From NCBI RefSeq assembly GCF_002952775.1, contig NZ_CP025066.1, forward strand, positions 1,054,001 to 1,118,000: DNA of 64,000 nt, read 5' to 3'. The DNA comes from Halalkaliarchaeum desulfuricum. Lineage in GTDB: Archaea; Halobacteriota; Halobacteria; Halobacteriales; Haloferacaceae. The position numbers were made by a program, and so were the translations under genes. The notes under the pieces were generated by a model. That model ran no database searches and was not told the DNA's origin. It was given only the letters and a program-made list of their open reading frames with translations. Each line of letters starts with the position of its first letter. Positions within the stretch are counted from its first letter, which is position 1. Of this stretch, positions 17,238-25,223 are shown in pieces.

Positions 17238-17885
17238 ATGGTCACCCCAGTCGACGTCGGACTCGTCCTCGCAGGGCTGTTGCTCGCGTTCGTCGGCGCG
17301 GCGGTTTCGGTGTACACCGTCACGCTCGCCGGGTTCCTCGTCGGCGCAGGAACCGGCTACGTCTTCGCGCCGTCGGCGCTCGGCCTCCTCGGAGCTGAGG
17401 GACTCGTAGCGACGGCCGGGATCGTCGTTGTCGTCGGGTTGATCGGCGCGTTCCTGGCGTACGCCGGCCTCTCGTTTGCCGTGATGGGGATCGGCGGGAT
17501 CGTCGGTGCGTTCATCGCCCGGTTCGCCGTGGCGCCGATCTACGCCGCCGGGACGTGGGAAACCGCAGCGGTCACCGTCGTCGGCCTCGTAGCCGGCGCG
17601 CTGTTCGGCCTGATCGCGACCAAACTGACGCTCGTGTTCGCAAGCGGCTTCATCGGCTCGGCGTTCGCGACCCGGTCGCTGACGCTCGCGGAGTTCCAGA
17701 CCGCCCAGGAAACCCTGTCGATCGATCCCCTGATCTTCGACATGCTCTCGCCGCTGTTTGTGGCGGTGTTCGTTCTGGGGGTATTGTTCCAGCTCGGGCT
17801 GTTCCGGTTCGGCTACGTGACGAAACTGGTGGCGGTGATTCCGGGGGCGCGGCGGTGGACCGCCGGGGAAGAGTCCTCCAGTTAA
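17238..17885 (+). CDS. Multipass membrane protein (DUF4203/TMEM198-like)
   Basis: A 215-residue protein, almost entirely hydrophobic, with about seven membrane helices rich in Gly and Ala. Its pattern (VGAGTGYVFAP, GIGGIVGAFIARF, VVGLVAGALFGLIATKL) resembles the DUF4203/TMEM198 fold, which I offer tentatively. ACTTTTATAGG (17207-17217) lies about 27 nt before the ATG, fixing a leaderless start and rejecting the longer frame that begins at 16926. The function is unknown. Confidence 0.7.
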   Translation: MVTPVDVGLVLAGLLLAFVGAAVSVYTVTLAGFLVGAGTGYVFAPSALGLLGAEGLVATAGIVVVVGLIGAFLAYAGLSFAVMGIGGIVGAFIARFAVAPIYAAGTWETAAVTVVGLVAGALFGLIATKLTLVFASGFIGSAFATRSLTLAEFQTAQETLSIDPLIFDMLSPLFVAVFVLGVLFQLGLFRFGYVTKLVAVIPGARRWTAGEESSS

Positions 17886-17947
17886 CTCCACCACTATCGC
17901 TACTCGGGAGAGGTAGTTTTTTCTCGCCCGGTGCGGTTCGCCCCGCT

Positions 17948-18628
17948 ATGAGCGAGCGGGTGTTCGGGGAATACTACGTCCCCGACGTGATTCCGGAGTC
18001 AGACGTCCACTACTTCGACCTCGACGGGGACCGATCACGACGGGCCGGGTGGGGCAAATCGCCGGCAATCCTCGTCGTGGATCTGACGCGAGCATTCACC
18101 GAGGAACGCCCCGCGGTGAGTCAGCCGTGCGTGGAGGCAACCGCAGACCTTCTGGAAGTGGCCCGGGACGCCGGCGTTCCGGTCGTGTACACGACCCCGA
18201 CTCCCGCCGGTACGTACCCCCGTGACTACCGGAAACCGACGATCCGATCGTCCGATGGAGCGCCGAGTGACGAGCACAGACAGTGGGTGCAGAAACTGGA
18301 CGAGATCGTCCCGGAAGTCGAACCCGAGGACGGAGAACAAGTGTTCGAGAAACCCCGTGCGAGTGCCTTTTTCGATACGCACCTCTCGAACTACCTTCAC
18401 CACTACGGGATCGACACGCTGATCGTGGCAGGAATGTCGACGAGCGGGTGTGTCCGGGCGACCGTCGTCGACGGCCACTCCAGCAACTTTCGGATGATCG
18501 TGCCCCCCGAGTGCGTGGCGGATCGGTCGGTGACGTCCCACGAGGTGTCCCTGTTCGACATGGACATGAAGTACGCCGACGTCACCCCGCTGGCGACAGT
18601 CACGGAGCGACTCGAGGCGGACGACTGA
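17948..18628 (+). CDS. Isochorismatase-family (cysteine) hydrolase
   Basis: A 226-residue cytoplasmic protein of the isochorismatase/nicotinamidase fold. The three catalytic positions are visible: Asp in ILVVDLTRAF (about 40), Lys in FEKPRASAFF (about 137) and nucleophile Cys in MSTSGCVRATVVDG (about 176). This N-carbamoylsarcosine-amidase-like version hydrolyses amide-type substrates in known members. Because it has the Cys, true isochorismatase activity is unlikely. The substrate is not determined. A promoter-like GTTTTTTCT lies about 28 nt upstream. Confidence 0.82.
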   Translation: MSERVFGEYYVPDVIPESDVHYFDLDGDRSRRAGWGKSPAILVVDLTRAFTEERPAVSQPCVEATADLLEVARDAGVPVVYTTPTPAGTYPRDYRKPTIRSSDGAPSDEHRQWVQKLDEIVPEVEPEDGEQVFEKPRASAFFDTHLSNYLHHYGIDTLIVAGMSTSGCVRATVVDGHSSNFRMIVPPECVADRSVTSHEVSLFDMDMKYADVTPLATVTERLEADD

Positions 18629-18656
18629 ATCTGGCGGCTGACGGTGTCGCCCGCTA

Positions 18657-19352
18657 TCAGCCGGTCACAGGGGCCAGATCTGACGTATCCGCGTAGTCAC
18701 ACTCCGGGAGTATCGGGCAGCCGAGACAGGAGTGGAATCCCGGCACCTGAGTCACGTCTGGACCCATGCCGACGACGCCGCTTATCGTCTTGTTCGGGAC
18801 GTTCAATCCGTTGTCCAACAGCCTGACGTCTATCTCCTCGGCGGGGAGAGTTTCGAAGACGTATTTCCGATTCGCAAGCGGCCAGTCGTACCCGCCGTCG
18901 CCGGGCGTGAACAGCCGCGTGGTGTTCCAGCCGTTCGCATCGGCCACGTCCCGGATCTCCTCGCCGACGGTTTCCGTGAGCACCGTAAGCGCCACGTTCT
19001 CGACGGCGTCGCGAACGAATTCCTCGAACAACTGCTGACCGTCGTCCCCGCCGTCCGACAGTTCCCCCGCGGTGACGATGACGCTGCAGACGTACTCCGC
19101 GTCCGTCAACAAGTCCGGCGGATCGTAGGCGCCGATCCCGGAGCCGTCGGTTTCGAGGATCCGGTACATCCCTCGCGGGTCGAGGTCCGCCAGGACCGCC
19201 GGTCGAAGCTCTGTGACCGTCTCCCGGAGTTTCTCCTCCGAATGCCGGGAGCCCATCCACTTCGGAAACGGCGGCCGGTTTAGGATCTCCTCGACCGGCA
19301 GGTCGATGTCTATCTCCTCCAGCCGGCGAATCTCCCCCACCTTCAGGGACAT
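18657..19352 (-). CDS. Vitamin B12-dependent methionine synthase activation-domain-like protein
   Basis: A 231-residue stand-alone protein. The middle reads TPGDGGYDWPLANRKYVFE and then VPNKTISGVVGMGP, which follows the pattern of the MetH reactivation domain (SPGYGDW... Q ... P-KSVSG). The C terminus carries a Cys cluster CLGCPILPEC, as in corrinoid-protein activators that keep cobalt reduced. A role in reactivating a corrinoid methyltransferase is inferred from this pattern only. No methyltransferase or corrinoid protein is adjacent. It converges on the isochorismatase-fold gene. Confidence 0.6.
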   Translation of the reverse strand: MSLKVGEIRRLEEIDIDLPVEEILNRPPFPKWMGSRHSEEKLRETVTELRPAVLADLDPRGMYRILETDGSGIGAYDPPDLLTDAEYVCSVIVTAGELSDGGDDGQQLFEEFVRDAVENVALTVLTETVGEEIRDVADANGWNTTRLFTPGDGGYDWPLANRKYVFETLPAEEIDVRLLDNGLNVPNKTISGVVGMGPDVTQVPGFHSCLGCPILPECDYADTSDLAPVTG

Positions 19353-19515
19353 GTCCGTAAGATCTCTTGTTGGGACTTAACGGTTTTCGGAGTTGTCATA
19401 CACTGGGACAAACCTCCGAAGTAGTGTTCGATCAGATTCCGGATGCGGTCGGAAATACGGTGCACGATACAGTCAATAGGGATCGCGCCGTACGGTGAAA
19501 CGAGAGGTCGTCGAC

Positions 19516-20041
19516 ATGCAGGAGTTGAAACTCGTCGACACCGGACAGTTCGAGGACCGAGTCGACGGCCCCGTCGACGCGATACGACAACTCTTCACGA
19601 GGACAGAACTGTCTACCTGGTGACCGGCTTTTTCACCGCGCCGGCATCCCACGAACTCCGCGAGGAGATCCGGGAGTTTCTCGATCGGTCGCCGGACAAC
19701 GATATCGTGATCGTTGTCGGGAACGGCGCAGACCAGTTCTCTGCGACGATCGCCCGGGACCTGTGGGACCTCGACGTGAAGGGAAGCCTCCGGCTGTGCA
19801 AGTACCCACACGGGTTCCTCCATGCGAAACTGTACACGCGACATGGCTCGTCGCCGCGAGCGAGCCACTCCGACGGCGAGACCTGCTCGCGCCCGTCAGG
19901 GTCGCCACGACGGTGAGCAACTGGGCAAACAAGGGGCGGAAGTTCCCCGCCCGACAGGCAGCGCGATACGTCCCCCTGCGGACGATCCTGGCTGCGGCAG
20001 TCGCCGTCTGGCTGCTTTCGAGTCACCCAATGGGGCCGTGA
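19516..20041 (+). pseudogene. Decayed phospholipase-D-like gene and following fragment
   Basis: A broken reading frame in a stretch without intact genes (19353-20148). MQELKLVDTGQFEDRV starts at 19516, then a frameshift near 19600 leads into TVYLVTGFFTAPASHELREE and a PLD-type HAKLYTR motif near 19820-19840. Soon after, the frame changes again to VSNWANKGRKFPARQAARYV ending in a hydrophobic tail at 20041. The pieces share direction but need at least two frame changes, so no functional protein is expected. The second piece may belong to another gene. It lies on the 3' side of tRNA-Thr, a common site for element remnants. Confidence 0.55.
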
Positions 20042-20148
20042 GTGACAGCGTCCCCGACGGAAGTCGTTGGACGTCTTTTCGATGGAACAATAACGTAACG
20101 GTAGTGAGATCGTGAGTTTGTGAGTTTGCGCAGAAACGAAAGAATCGA

Positions 20149-20220
20149 AGCCTAGGCCGGGATTTGAACCCGGGCTCTCGTCCTTACCAAGGACGCGCTT
20201 TACCGCTAAGCTACCCAGGC
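20149..20220 (-). tRNA. tRNA-Thr (anticodon GGU)
   Basis: A 72-nt tRNA. Acceptor GCCTGGG/CCTAGGC (one G-T pair), discriminator U as in archaeal tRNA-Thr. The anticodon stem CGTCC/GGACG encloses TTGGTAA (anticodon at 20186-20188 on the minus strand). T-arm CCGGGTTCAAATCCCGG is standard. CCA is not encoded. Confidence 0.95.
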
Positions 20221-20268
20221 ACGCAAGAGTGGGTTGGCCGGATTCGTCTTTAGGGCTTTCGATTCGCG

Positions 20269-20928
20269 TCAGGAATCGGTCGTCGACGGCACTCGCCCAC
20301 CGGTCAACGTTGCGATGTGATCGGTGGTCGTCTCCGACAGTGCCTGCCGGGCCGGGGGCATATCGCCCTCGTACTCCCGGGCGAGTGTGCAGGCGTACGA
20401 AAGCAATTCCTCGGGGGGTTCCTCGTCGACGGCCGTCGTACCCGCCAGCACGGCGAGTTCGAACACGTCGGCCTCGAGGTTACGATCGAGCGTCTCGACG
20501 TCGGCACCGCCTTCCTCTCGGCGCGTCTGATCGCGGCCGAACGCCCGGACCACCTCGACCGCCCGGTCGCCGGCTTCGGTGCGGGCCAGCAGGTAGAACC
20601 CACGGGCGACGAGTACGTCGGCGGCGACGACGTCGAGATCGGCGTCGATGTCAGCCTCTGTGGCCGCAACGTCGGCCCACGGCTCCTCGTGGGCGAGCGT
20701 CCGGGTGAGGCGCAGCCCCTCGTAGATGAGTTGCACTCCGGCAGCACACCCGTGTAATGTGTCGAGATCGACGTCGGGCGAGAGCGCGCGGGCGCTCAAA
20801 AGCGTCAAAACTCCGGGAGTCATCGAGGCGTCGGCGATCCGGTCGTCGAGAACCTCTCGGAGCCGCACCGGTTCGATATCCGAGAGCGCCTCGCGCGCGG
20901 CGTTTCGAGCCCGCACGGCGTCGTCCAT
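20269..20928 (-). CDS. Conserved haloarchaeal alpha-helical protein of unknown function
   Basis: A 219-residue acidic protein starting MDDAVRARNAAREAL. It is almost wholly helical, with a central stretch DLDVVAADVLVARGFYLLA that recalls the helical bundle of polyprenyl synthases, but the Asp-rich catalytic motifs are absent. No function is proposed. The ATG at 20928 is chosen because the 49 codons upstream overlap the divergent crotonase gene and look unlike a protein N terminus. Confidence 0.65.
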   Translation of the reverse strand: MDDAVRARNAAREALSDIEPVRLREVLDDRIADASMTPGVLTLLSARALSPDVDLDTLHGCAAGVQLIYEGLRLTRTLAHEEPWADVAATEADIDADLDVVAADVLVARGFYLLARTEAGDRAVEVVRAFGRDQTRREEGGADVETLDRNLEADVFELAVLAGTTAVDEEPPEELLSYACTLAREYEGDMPPARQALSETTTDHIATLTGGRVPSTTDS

Positions 20929-21053
20929 CACTGTAATATTGGGGAGCGAAAGGCAAAGACCTTTGGAAAATCCCGCCGGATTCGGGGTGTGCACAGCCGC
21001 CAGATCGACTCGGAAAATCGCACGACTACGCCCCATCGACGGGAGGAACTGCC

Positions 21054-21749
21054 GTGACCGTTCGGACGAGGACACGCGACAGGGTCAGAACGGTCGAACT
21101 CGCGAATCCCGATCGGCGAAACGCCGTGTCGCCGGCCGACCTGAACCGCATCGAACGTGCGATCAGTCACGCCGAACAGGCGGGAGAGCCGGTGGTGTAC
21201 CTCGCAGGATCGGACGCCGCGTTCTGTGCGGGTGCGGACCTGGGCGCTGTCGCGTCGCTGTCTGACCCGGCGGCGTTCGCCCGACACGGAGCGAGAGTCG
21301 CCCGGCGGATCGAGGAGAGTGAGCCGATCGTCGTCGCCGGGATCGGCGGGCCGGCACGCGGCGGCGGCGTCGAACTCGCACTCGCGTGTGACCTCCGAAT
21401 CGCCACGCCGGAAGCGACGTTCGCGGAGTCGGGTGTCCGGCTCGGACTGTTCGGCGCCTGGGGCGGGACGGTCCGGCTGCCGCGGATCGTCGGCGAGGGG
21501 AACGCCCTCGACCTCTCGCTTTCCGGTCGGACGATCGACGCCGAGGAGGCGCTCCGGATCGGGCTCGTCTCCCGGATCACCGACGATCCCTTCGATGTCG
21601 CGGCCGATCTCGCCCAGTATCCGCCGGACGCGCTCCGGGGAATCAAACGGCGGATCCGGGACCGGAGTGACCTCGACTCTCAAGAACGCGCCGAGGCGGA
21701 GCTGTTCGCCCGGCTCCACGATCGGTACGGTGAAAACCTTCGCAAATGA
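21054..21749 (+). CDS. Enoyl-CoA hydratase/isomerase family (crotonase) protein
   Basis: A 231-residue cytoplasmic protein with a GTG start. The oxyanion-hole motifs are FCAGADLGAV (about 62-71) and ARGGGVELALACDLRIA (about 101-117). FAESGVRLGLFGAWGG lies where crotonases carry catalytic acids; Glu in FAES is present, but the usual second Glu position near the AWGG loop is not obvious. It may be a hydratase, isomerase or dehalogenase-like member. It is a little shorter than the common 255-260 residues. Divergent from the helical protein gene. Confidence 0.8.
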   Translation: MTVRTRTRDRVRTVELANPDRRNAVSPADLNRIERAISHAEQAGEPVVYLAGSDAAFCAGADLGAVASLSDPAAFARHGARVARRIEESEPIVVAGIGGPARGGGVELALACDLRIATPEATFAESGVRLGLFGAWGGTVRLPRIVGEGNALDLSLSGRTIDAEEALRIGLVSRITDDPFDVAADLAQYPPDALRGIKRRIRDRSDLDSQERAEAELFARLHDRYGENLRK

Positions 21750-21779
21750 CGGTGTGGTGGCACGCGACCGGGATATCAG

Positions 21780-22619
21780 TCACTCCCGCGACGGAGCCGG
21801 CGGCATCGACCGCTTGTGTTCGCTGCCTTCGACGAGTTCGACGACCCGGTGGATCTGGTCGGCCGTCACGTCCAGGGCTCGGACAGTGGCGGCGACCGAC
21901 AGCGGACCGTCGACGTGCAGCGCCAGGATCCCGTCGAGTGTGTCGTAGTCGACGCCCATCTCCTCCTCGTCGGTCTGGCCCACCCACATCCCCGCGGTGG
22001 GCGTCTGCATCACCAGATCGTGCGGGACGCCCAGGTGGGTCGCGAGCTGGCGCACCTGCATCTTGTAGAGGTTACCGATCGGATTGCAGTCGACCGCCTG
22101 GTCGCCGTACTTCGTGAAGTAGCCGGTCATCGCTTCCGAGCGGTTGCCCGTCCCGAGCACGATCCGGTTTTCGTGGTTCGCAACGAAGTAGTTCAACACC
22201 GCCCGCGTCCGGACGTAGACGTTGCCGGCGGCCATCCGGTCGTCTGCCGCCTCGGGATACCGGTCGAAGAACGTCTCGGCGATCGGCTGGATCTCGATGA
22301 CGTCGTACTCGATACCCAGATCCTCGGCGACGCGCTCGGCGTCGGACATCGTTTCGGGATCGTTCACCTCGCTGGGCATGAGCAGGCCGTGGAGGCCGTC
22401 AGTCCCCAGCGCTTCGACCGCGAGATACGCGGTCGTCGTCGAGTCGATCCCGCCGGAGAGGCCGAGGACGGCGCCGTCGGCGCCGGCCGCCTCGACGGTG
22501 TCGGCGATAAAATCGGTGATACGTTCGCGAGTTCGTTGCAGTTCGGCGTCCGAAAGCGTGAGGTCGAGCGGCGGTTCCCCCTGGAGGAAGATCGACCGCT
22601 CGTCGTCGAGTTCGCTCAT
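21780..22619 (-). CDS. nadE: NAD+ synthase, ammonia-dependent
   Basis: A 279-residue enzyme amidating nicotinic acid adenine dinucleotide to NAD+. The PP-loop SGGIDS is at 55-60. LGTGNRSEAMTGYFTKYGD and DCNPIGNLYKMQVR follow, forming the NaAD and ATP site. There is no glutaminase domain, so free ammonia is the nitrogen donor. The start at 22619 (MSELDDERS) is preferred to an ATG 12 codons earlier. It converges on the crotonase gene. Confidence 0.92.
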   Translation of the reverse strand: MSELDDERSIFLQGEPPLDLTLSDAELQRTRERITDFIADTVEAAGADGAVLGLSGGIDSTTTAYLAVEALGTDGLHGLLMPSEVNDPETMSDAERVAEDLGIEYDVIEIQPIAETFFDRYPEAADDRMAAGNVYVRTRAVLNYFVANHENRIVLGTGNRSEAMTGYFTKYGDQAVDCNPIGNLYKMQVRQLATHLGVPHDLVMQTPTAGMWVGQTDEEEMGVDYDTLDGILALHVDGPLSVAATVRALDVTADQIHRVVELVEGSEHKRSMPPAPSRE

Positions 22620-22802
22620 CGTCCGACGGTTCGGGTTCGAATAACTAATAGCCACCTGTACCGACTAAAGTGTGTACAATCAACCCAAAATTGGAATGAT
22701 AAACAAACGTTCGTTTATAAGGCAGGCAAAAATTGAGACGGAACTGGATCGTCGGGCGACAAGCGCTACGTTGAAGTGTTCCGATACGGTATCTCGACGT
22801 GC

Positions 22803-22873
22803 GCGCCGTTGGTCCAGTGGTAGGACAGTGGCTTCCCAAGCCACTAGCCCGGGTTCAATTCCCGGACGGCGCA
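22803..22873 (+). tRNA. tRNA-Gly (anticodon CCC)
   Basis: A 71-nt tRNA. Acceptor GCGCCGT/ACGGCGC, D-arm GTCCAGTGGTAGGAC, anticodon stem GTGGC/GCCAC enclosing TTCCCAA (anticodon 22835-22837), T-arm CCGGGTTCAATTCCCGG, discriminator A. CCA is not encoded. Confidence 0.95.
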
Positions 22874-22875
22874 TG

Positions 22876-22930
22876 CGAGGCCGAACGCAGTGAGGCCTCG
22901 AAAACGTGAACGGCGAACGAAGTGAGCCGT
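22876..22930. repeat. Two hairpins with the same loop, downstream of tRNA-Gly
   Basis: CGAGGCC-GAACGCAGTGA-GGCCTCG (22876-22900) and ACGGC-GAACGAAGTGA-GCCGT (22910-22930). The stems differ but the 11-base loops differ at only one base. Similar hairpins with a GAACGNAGTGA loop occur after haloarchaeal genes; here they may end the tRNA transcript. The rest of the gap to 23246 is AT-richer, with no recognised gene and one ATATTGATAA (23035-23044). Confidence 0.75.
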
Positions 22931-23246
22931 GAGCGCATGATTGTCTGTACTAACCGATTCCATTCTCTGCGATTCGGGAGATGGAGGCGGGGGTAAGATA
23001 CGCGAGCTGTAACTTGCATCGGGTTTCTGGTGAAATATTGATAAAATGGGCTTGAGTCCGGGCAGTCACTCACATATAGTAACCCAAGAACGATCCCCTC
23101 GATCCACAGCTCTTCGATGAGGTATTCGCCCCTTGCACACAGCAGCGGTCGAATGTCAGCTTAAATATGCGATTCGGACCGACTGGGGTATACAGACGTT
23201 GTACACATCAACTCCCAGGGTTGGCCCTGTTGCCTCGGTTGCTCCC

Positions 23247-23594
23247 CTAATTTGACTCCTCGGACGCCCATTCCAAGAGCGGACGAAGGCGATCCCTAAC
23301 CTCTTCACCTTCTTCGGTTAGTGCGTATTCGACACGGGGTGGAATTTCGTTATACTGGCTGCGCGTGACGAGCCCAGCCCCCTCAAATTCATCGAGGCGT
23401 TTCGAAATCGTTGATGTGCTTGCAGTCGGGAGGTGGTGTTCTATCTCGGCAAATCGCATCGAATCGTGCGCCCCAATGATACTCACCAACTGCATGGCGT
23501 ATTTCCGGCTCAACGTTTCGATGATACCGGTTAATGGACAGTAACACGTGCCGTCGATATTGCAGTTTGGCGCTGGTGAGGTTGCATCTGCCAT
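23247..23594 (-). CDS. HxlR-family winged-helix regulator with N-terminal Cys cluster
   Basis: A 115-residue DNA-binding protein. The N terminus has CNIDGTCYC (Cys 11, 17 and 19) directly before the helix-turn-helix, whose recognition region includes STSTISKRLDEFEGAGLV; the wing is RVEYALTEEGEEV. HxlR proteins often sense thiol-reactive or electrophilic compounds through Cys. It is divergent from merA by 75 bp, so it most probably regulates merA, with mercury or thiol stress as the signal. This role is inferred from position and the Cys cluster. It is not a MerR- or ArsR-type mercury sensor. Confidence 0.82.
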   Translation of the reverse strand: MADATSPAPNCNIDGTCYCPLTGIIETLSRKYAMQLVSIIGAHDSMRFAEIEHHLPTASTSTISKRLDEFEGAGLVTRSQYNEIPPRVEYALTEEGEEVRDRLRPLLEWASEESN

Positions 23595-23633
23595 GACTTT
23601 GATGCCTCGAAGTGTGTTTGAGGCTTTGGACTC

Positions 23634-23665
23634 TACAGTATAATAGTTTCGGGAAGTACAGTATA
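23634..23665 (+). promoter_or_regulatory. Direct-repeat operator candidate before merA
   Basis: The 9-mer TACAGTATA occurs at 23634-23642 and 23657-23665, starts 23 bp apart (about two helical turns), in the 75-bp hxlR/merA gap. The first copy runs into TATAATAG, a likely box A about 27 nt before the merA ATG; the second lies just before that ATG. A repressor bound here would block transcription. Confidence 0.5.
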
Positions 23666-23669
23666 GGAA

Positions 23670-25118
23670 ATGACGAAGTCAGATACGTACGATCTGGTCG
23701 TTTTGGGTGGCGGAGCGGCGGCGTTTGCGGCTATCACTGAGGCTGACAGACGTGGACTCTCGACGGCTCTGGTAAATAGTGGTCTCCCATTGGGCGGAAC
23801 GTGCGTGAATGTCGGTTGCGTCCCCAGCAAACACCTCCTCGAAGTCGGAAAGACTGCCTTCGAGCCGCCCCGTACGCCGTTCAAAGCCATTTCTTACGAC
23901 GACGGGCAGCCGGCGACGAATTGGCACGAAGCGATTGCGGAAAAAGATGATCTCGTTGCCGGATTGCAACACGAAAACTACGCGAGTGTCGCCGACCACT
24001 TCGGCACGAAAATTCTCGAAGGATACGGAGCTTTTTCGGATTCTCGCACCATCGAGATCCTCGACGGCCAGGACGCCGGTCGTTCGGTGACCGGTAAAAA
24101 GATACTGATCGCAACTGGCAGTTCACCGGCAATTCCCGACTTTCCGGGATTAACCGACGTACCCTACGAAACGAGTGAGTCGATCCTCGAACGAACTGAC
24201 TTGCCCGAACACGTCATCATGATCGGCGGCGGCTACGTGGGGTTGGAATGGAGTCAGATACTCCATCATTTCGGGGCGAGTGTAACCATCCTGCAACGCT
24301 CAGACCGCGTGCTCTCTGCGATGGAACCGCAACTTGGTGAGGAAATCGAGCGGACATTCACCGACGAGGGGATCGAGGTTATCACCGGTGCACAGATTCA
24401 GGCAATCGATGGGTCGGATCGTACTATCGAGAACGACGAGGATGTCGTCGTTGCTGCGGATGTGGGTGGGAGCAACCAGACGTTTGCGGGGAGCGATCTC
24501 TTCCTCGCAACCGGGGTCACCCCGAACACCGACGAAATCGGCCTGGAATCCGCCAAGATAGCGACCGAGAACAGCGGTGCGATACAAGTCAATAAGCGGT
24601 TTCAAACCGCAAATCCCGACGTGTATGCGGCCGGTGACTGTATCGGGGAACCAATGCTTGAAACTACGGCCGCGAAGGAGGGAAATCACGCCGTGAAGAA
24701 TGCCGTTGGCGACGAAGGGGTGACGATTGATTACCAAAGTGTTCCGGCGGTGGTTTACACCAGTCCCGAGGTTGCTTCTGTGGGTATCACGGAAGCCGAG
24801 TATGTGGAGGAGTTTGGCACTTGTACCTGTCGAACCGTTCGCATGGACGACGTGCCGAAGGCGAAGGCTGTCCGGGATAGTCGCGGCTTTGTACAGGTTG
24901 TCAAGCATCACGAAACGGATGAGATCGTCGGCGTGCACATGGTCGGGGCCCGAGCAGCAGACATGATCTCGGAGGCAACTCTGGCCGTAAAGTTTGGCCT
25001 GACAGTGGACGACATTATCGATACGGTTCACCCGTTTCCGACTTTCTCGGAGGCCTTCAAACACGCCTGTCAGGCGTTCCGTCGGGATGTCTCAAAAATG
25101 AGCTGCTGCGTCGAATAG
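23670..25118 (+). CDS. merA: Mercuric reductase
   Basis: A 482-residue FAD/NAD(P)H disulfide oxidoreductase that reduces Hg(II) to volatile Hg(0) in the cytoplasm. The FAD motif GGGAAA is at 13-18, and the redox-active pair Cys 45/Cys 50 in GGTCVNVGC. The second nucleotide-binding GGGYVGLEWSQ and YAAGDC follow. The C-terminal SCCVE has the vicinal Cys pair (479-480) that hands mercury to the active site and separates MerA from dihydrolipoamide dehydrogenase. There is no N-terminal heavy-metal (NmerA) domain. Base composition looks more AT-rich than the flanking housekeeping genes, suggesting transfer. Confidence 0.88.
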   Translation: MTKSDTYDLVVLGGGAAAFAAITEADRRGLSTALVNSGLPLGGTCVNVGCVPSKHLLEVGKTAFEPPRTPFKAISYDDGQPATNWHEAIAEKDDLVAGLQHENYASVADHFGTKILEGYGAFSDSRTIEILDGQDAGRSVTGKKILIATGSSPAIPDFPGLTDVPYETSESILERTDLPEHVIMIGGGYVGLEWSQILHHFGASVTILQRSDRVLSAMEPQLGEEIERTFTDEGIEVITGAQIQAIDGSDRTIENDEDVVVAADVGGSNQTFAGSDLFLATGVTPNTDEIGLESAKIATENSGAIQVNKRFQTANPDVYAAGDCIGEPMLETTAAKEGNHAVKNAVGDEGVTIDYQSVPAVVYTSPEVASVGITEAEYVEEFGTCTCRTVRMDDVPKAKAVRDSRGFVQVVKHHETDEIVGVHMVGARAADMISEATLAVKFGLTVDDIIDTVHPFPTFSEAFKHACQAFRRDVSKMSCCVE

Positions 25119-25223
25119 TTACATGAGACCCTCCATCACCGTAGTACGAACGGATCGAGAGCAGTTAGCCGATCGGGGCTTCGAAACTGTTAATTGACAT
25201 CTGCGAAAATTGGCCACGAATAG

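Noticed and set aside
17948-18628. Isochorismatase acting in the menaquinone route with menD
   Set aside because: The catalytic Cys marks the amidase-type branch; isochorismatase proper lacks it, and menD uses isochorismate directly.
23670-25118. Dihydrolipoamide dehydrogenase as the identity of merA
   Set aside because: The C-terminal vicinal Cys pair SCCVE is diagnostic of mercuric reductase, and no 2-oxoacid dehydrogenase genes adjoin.
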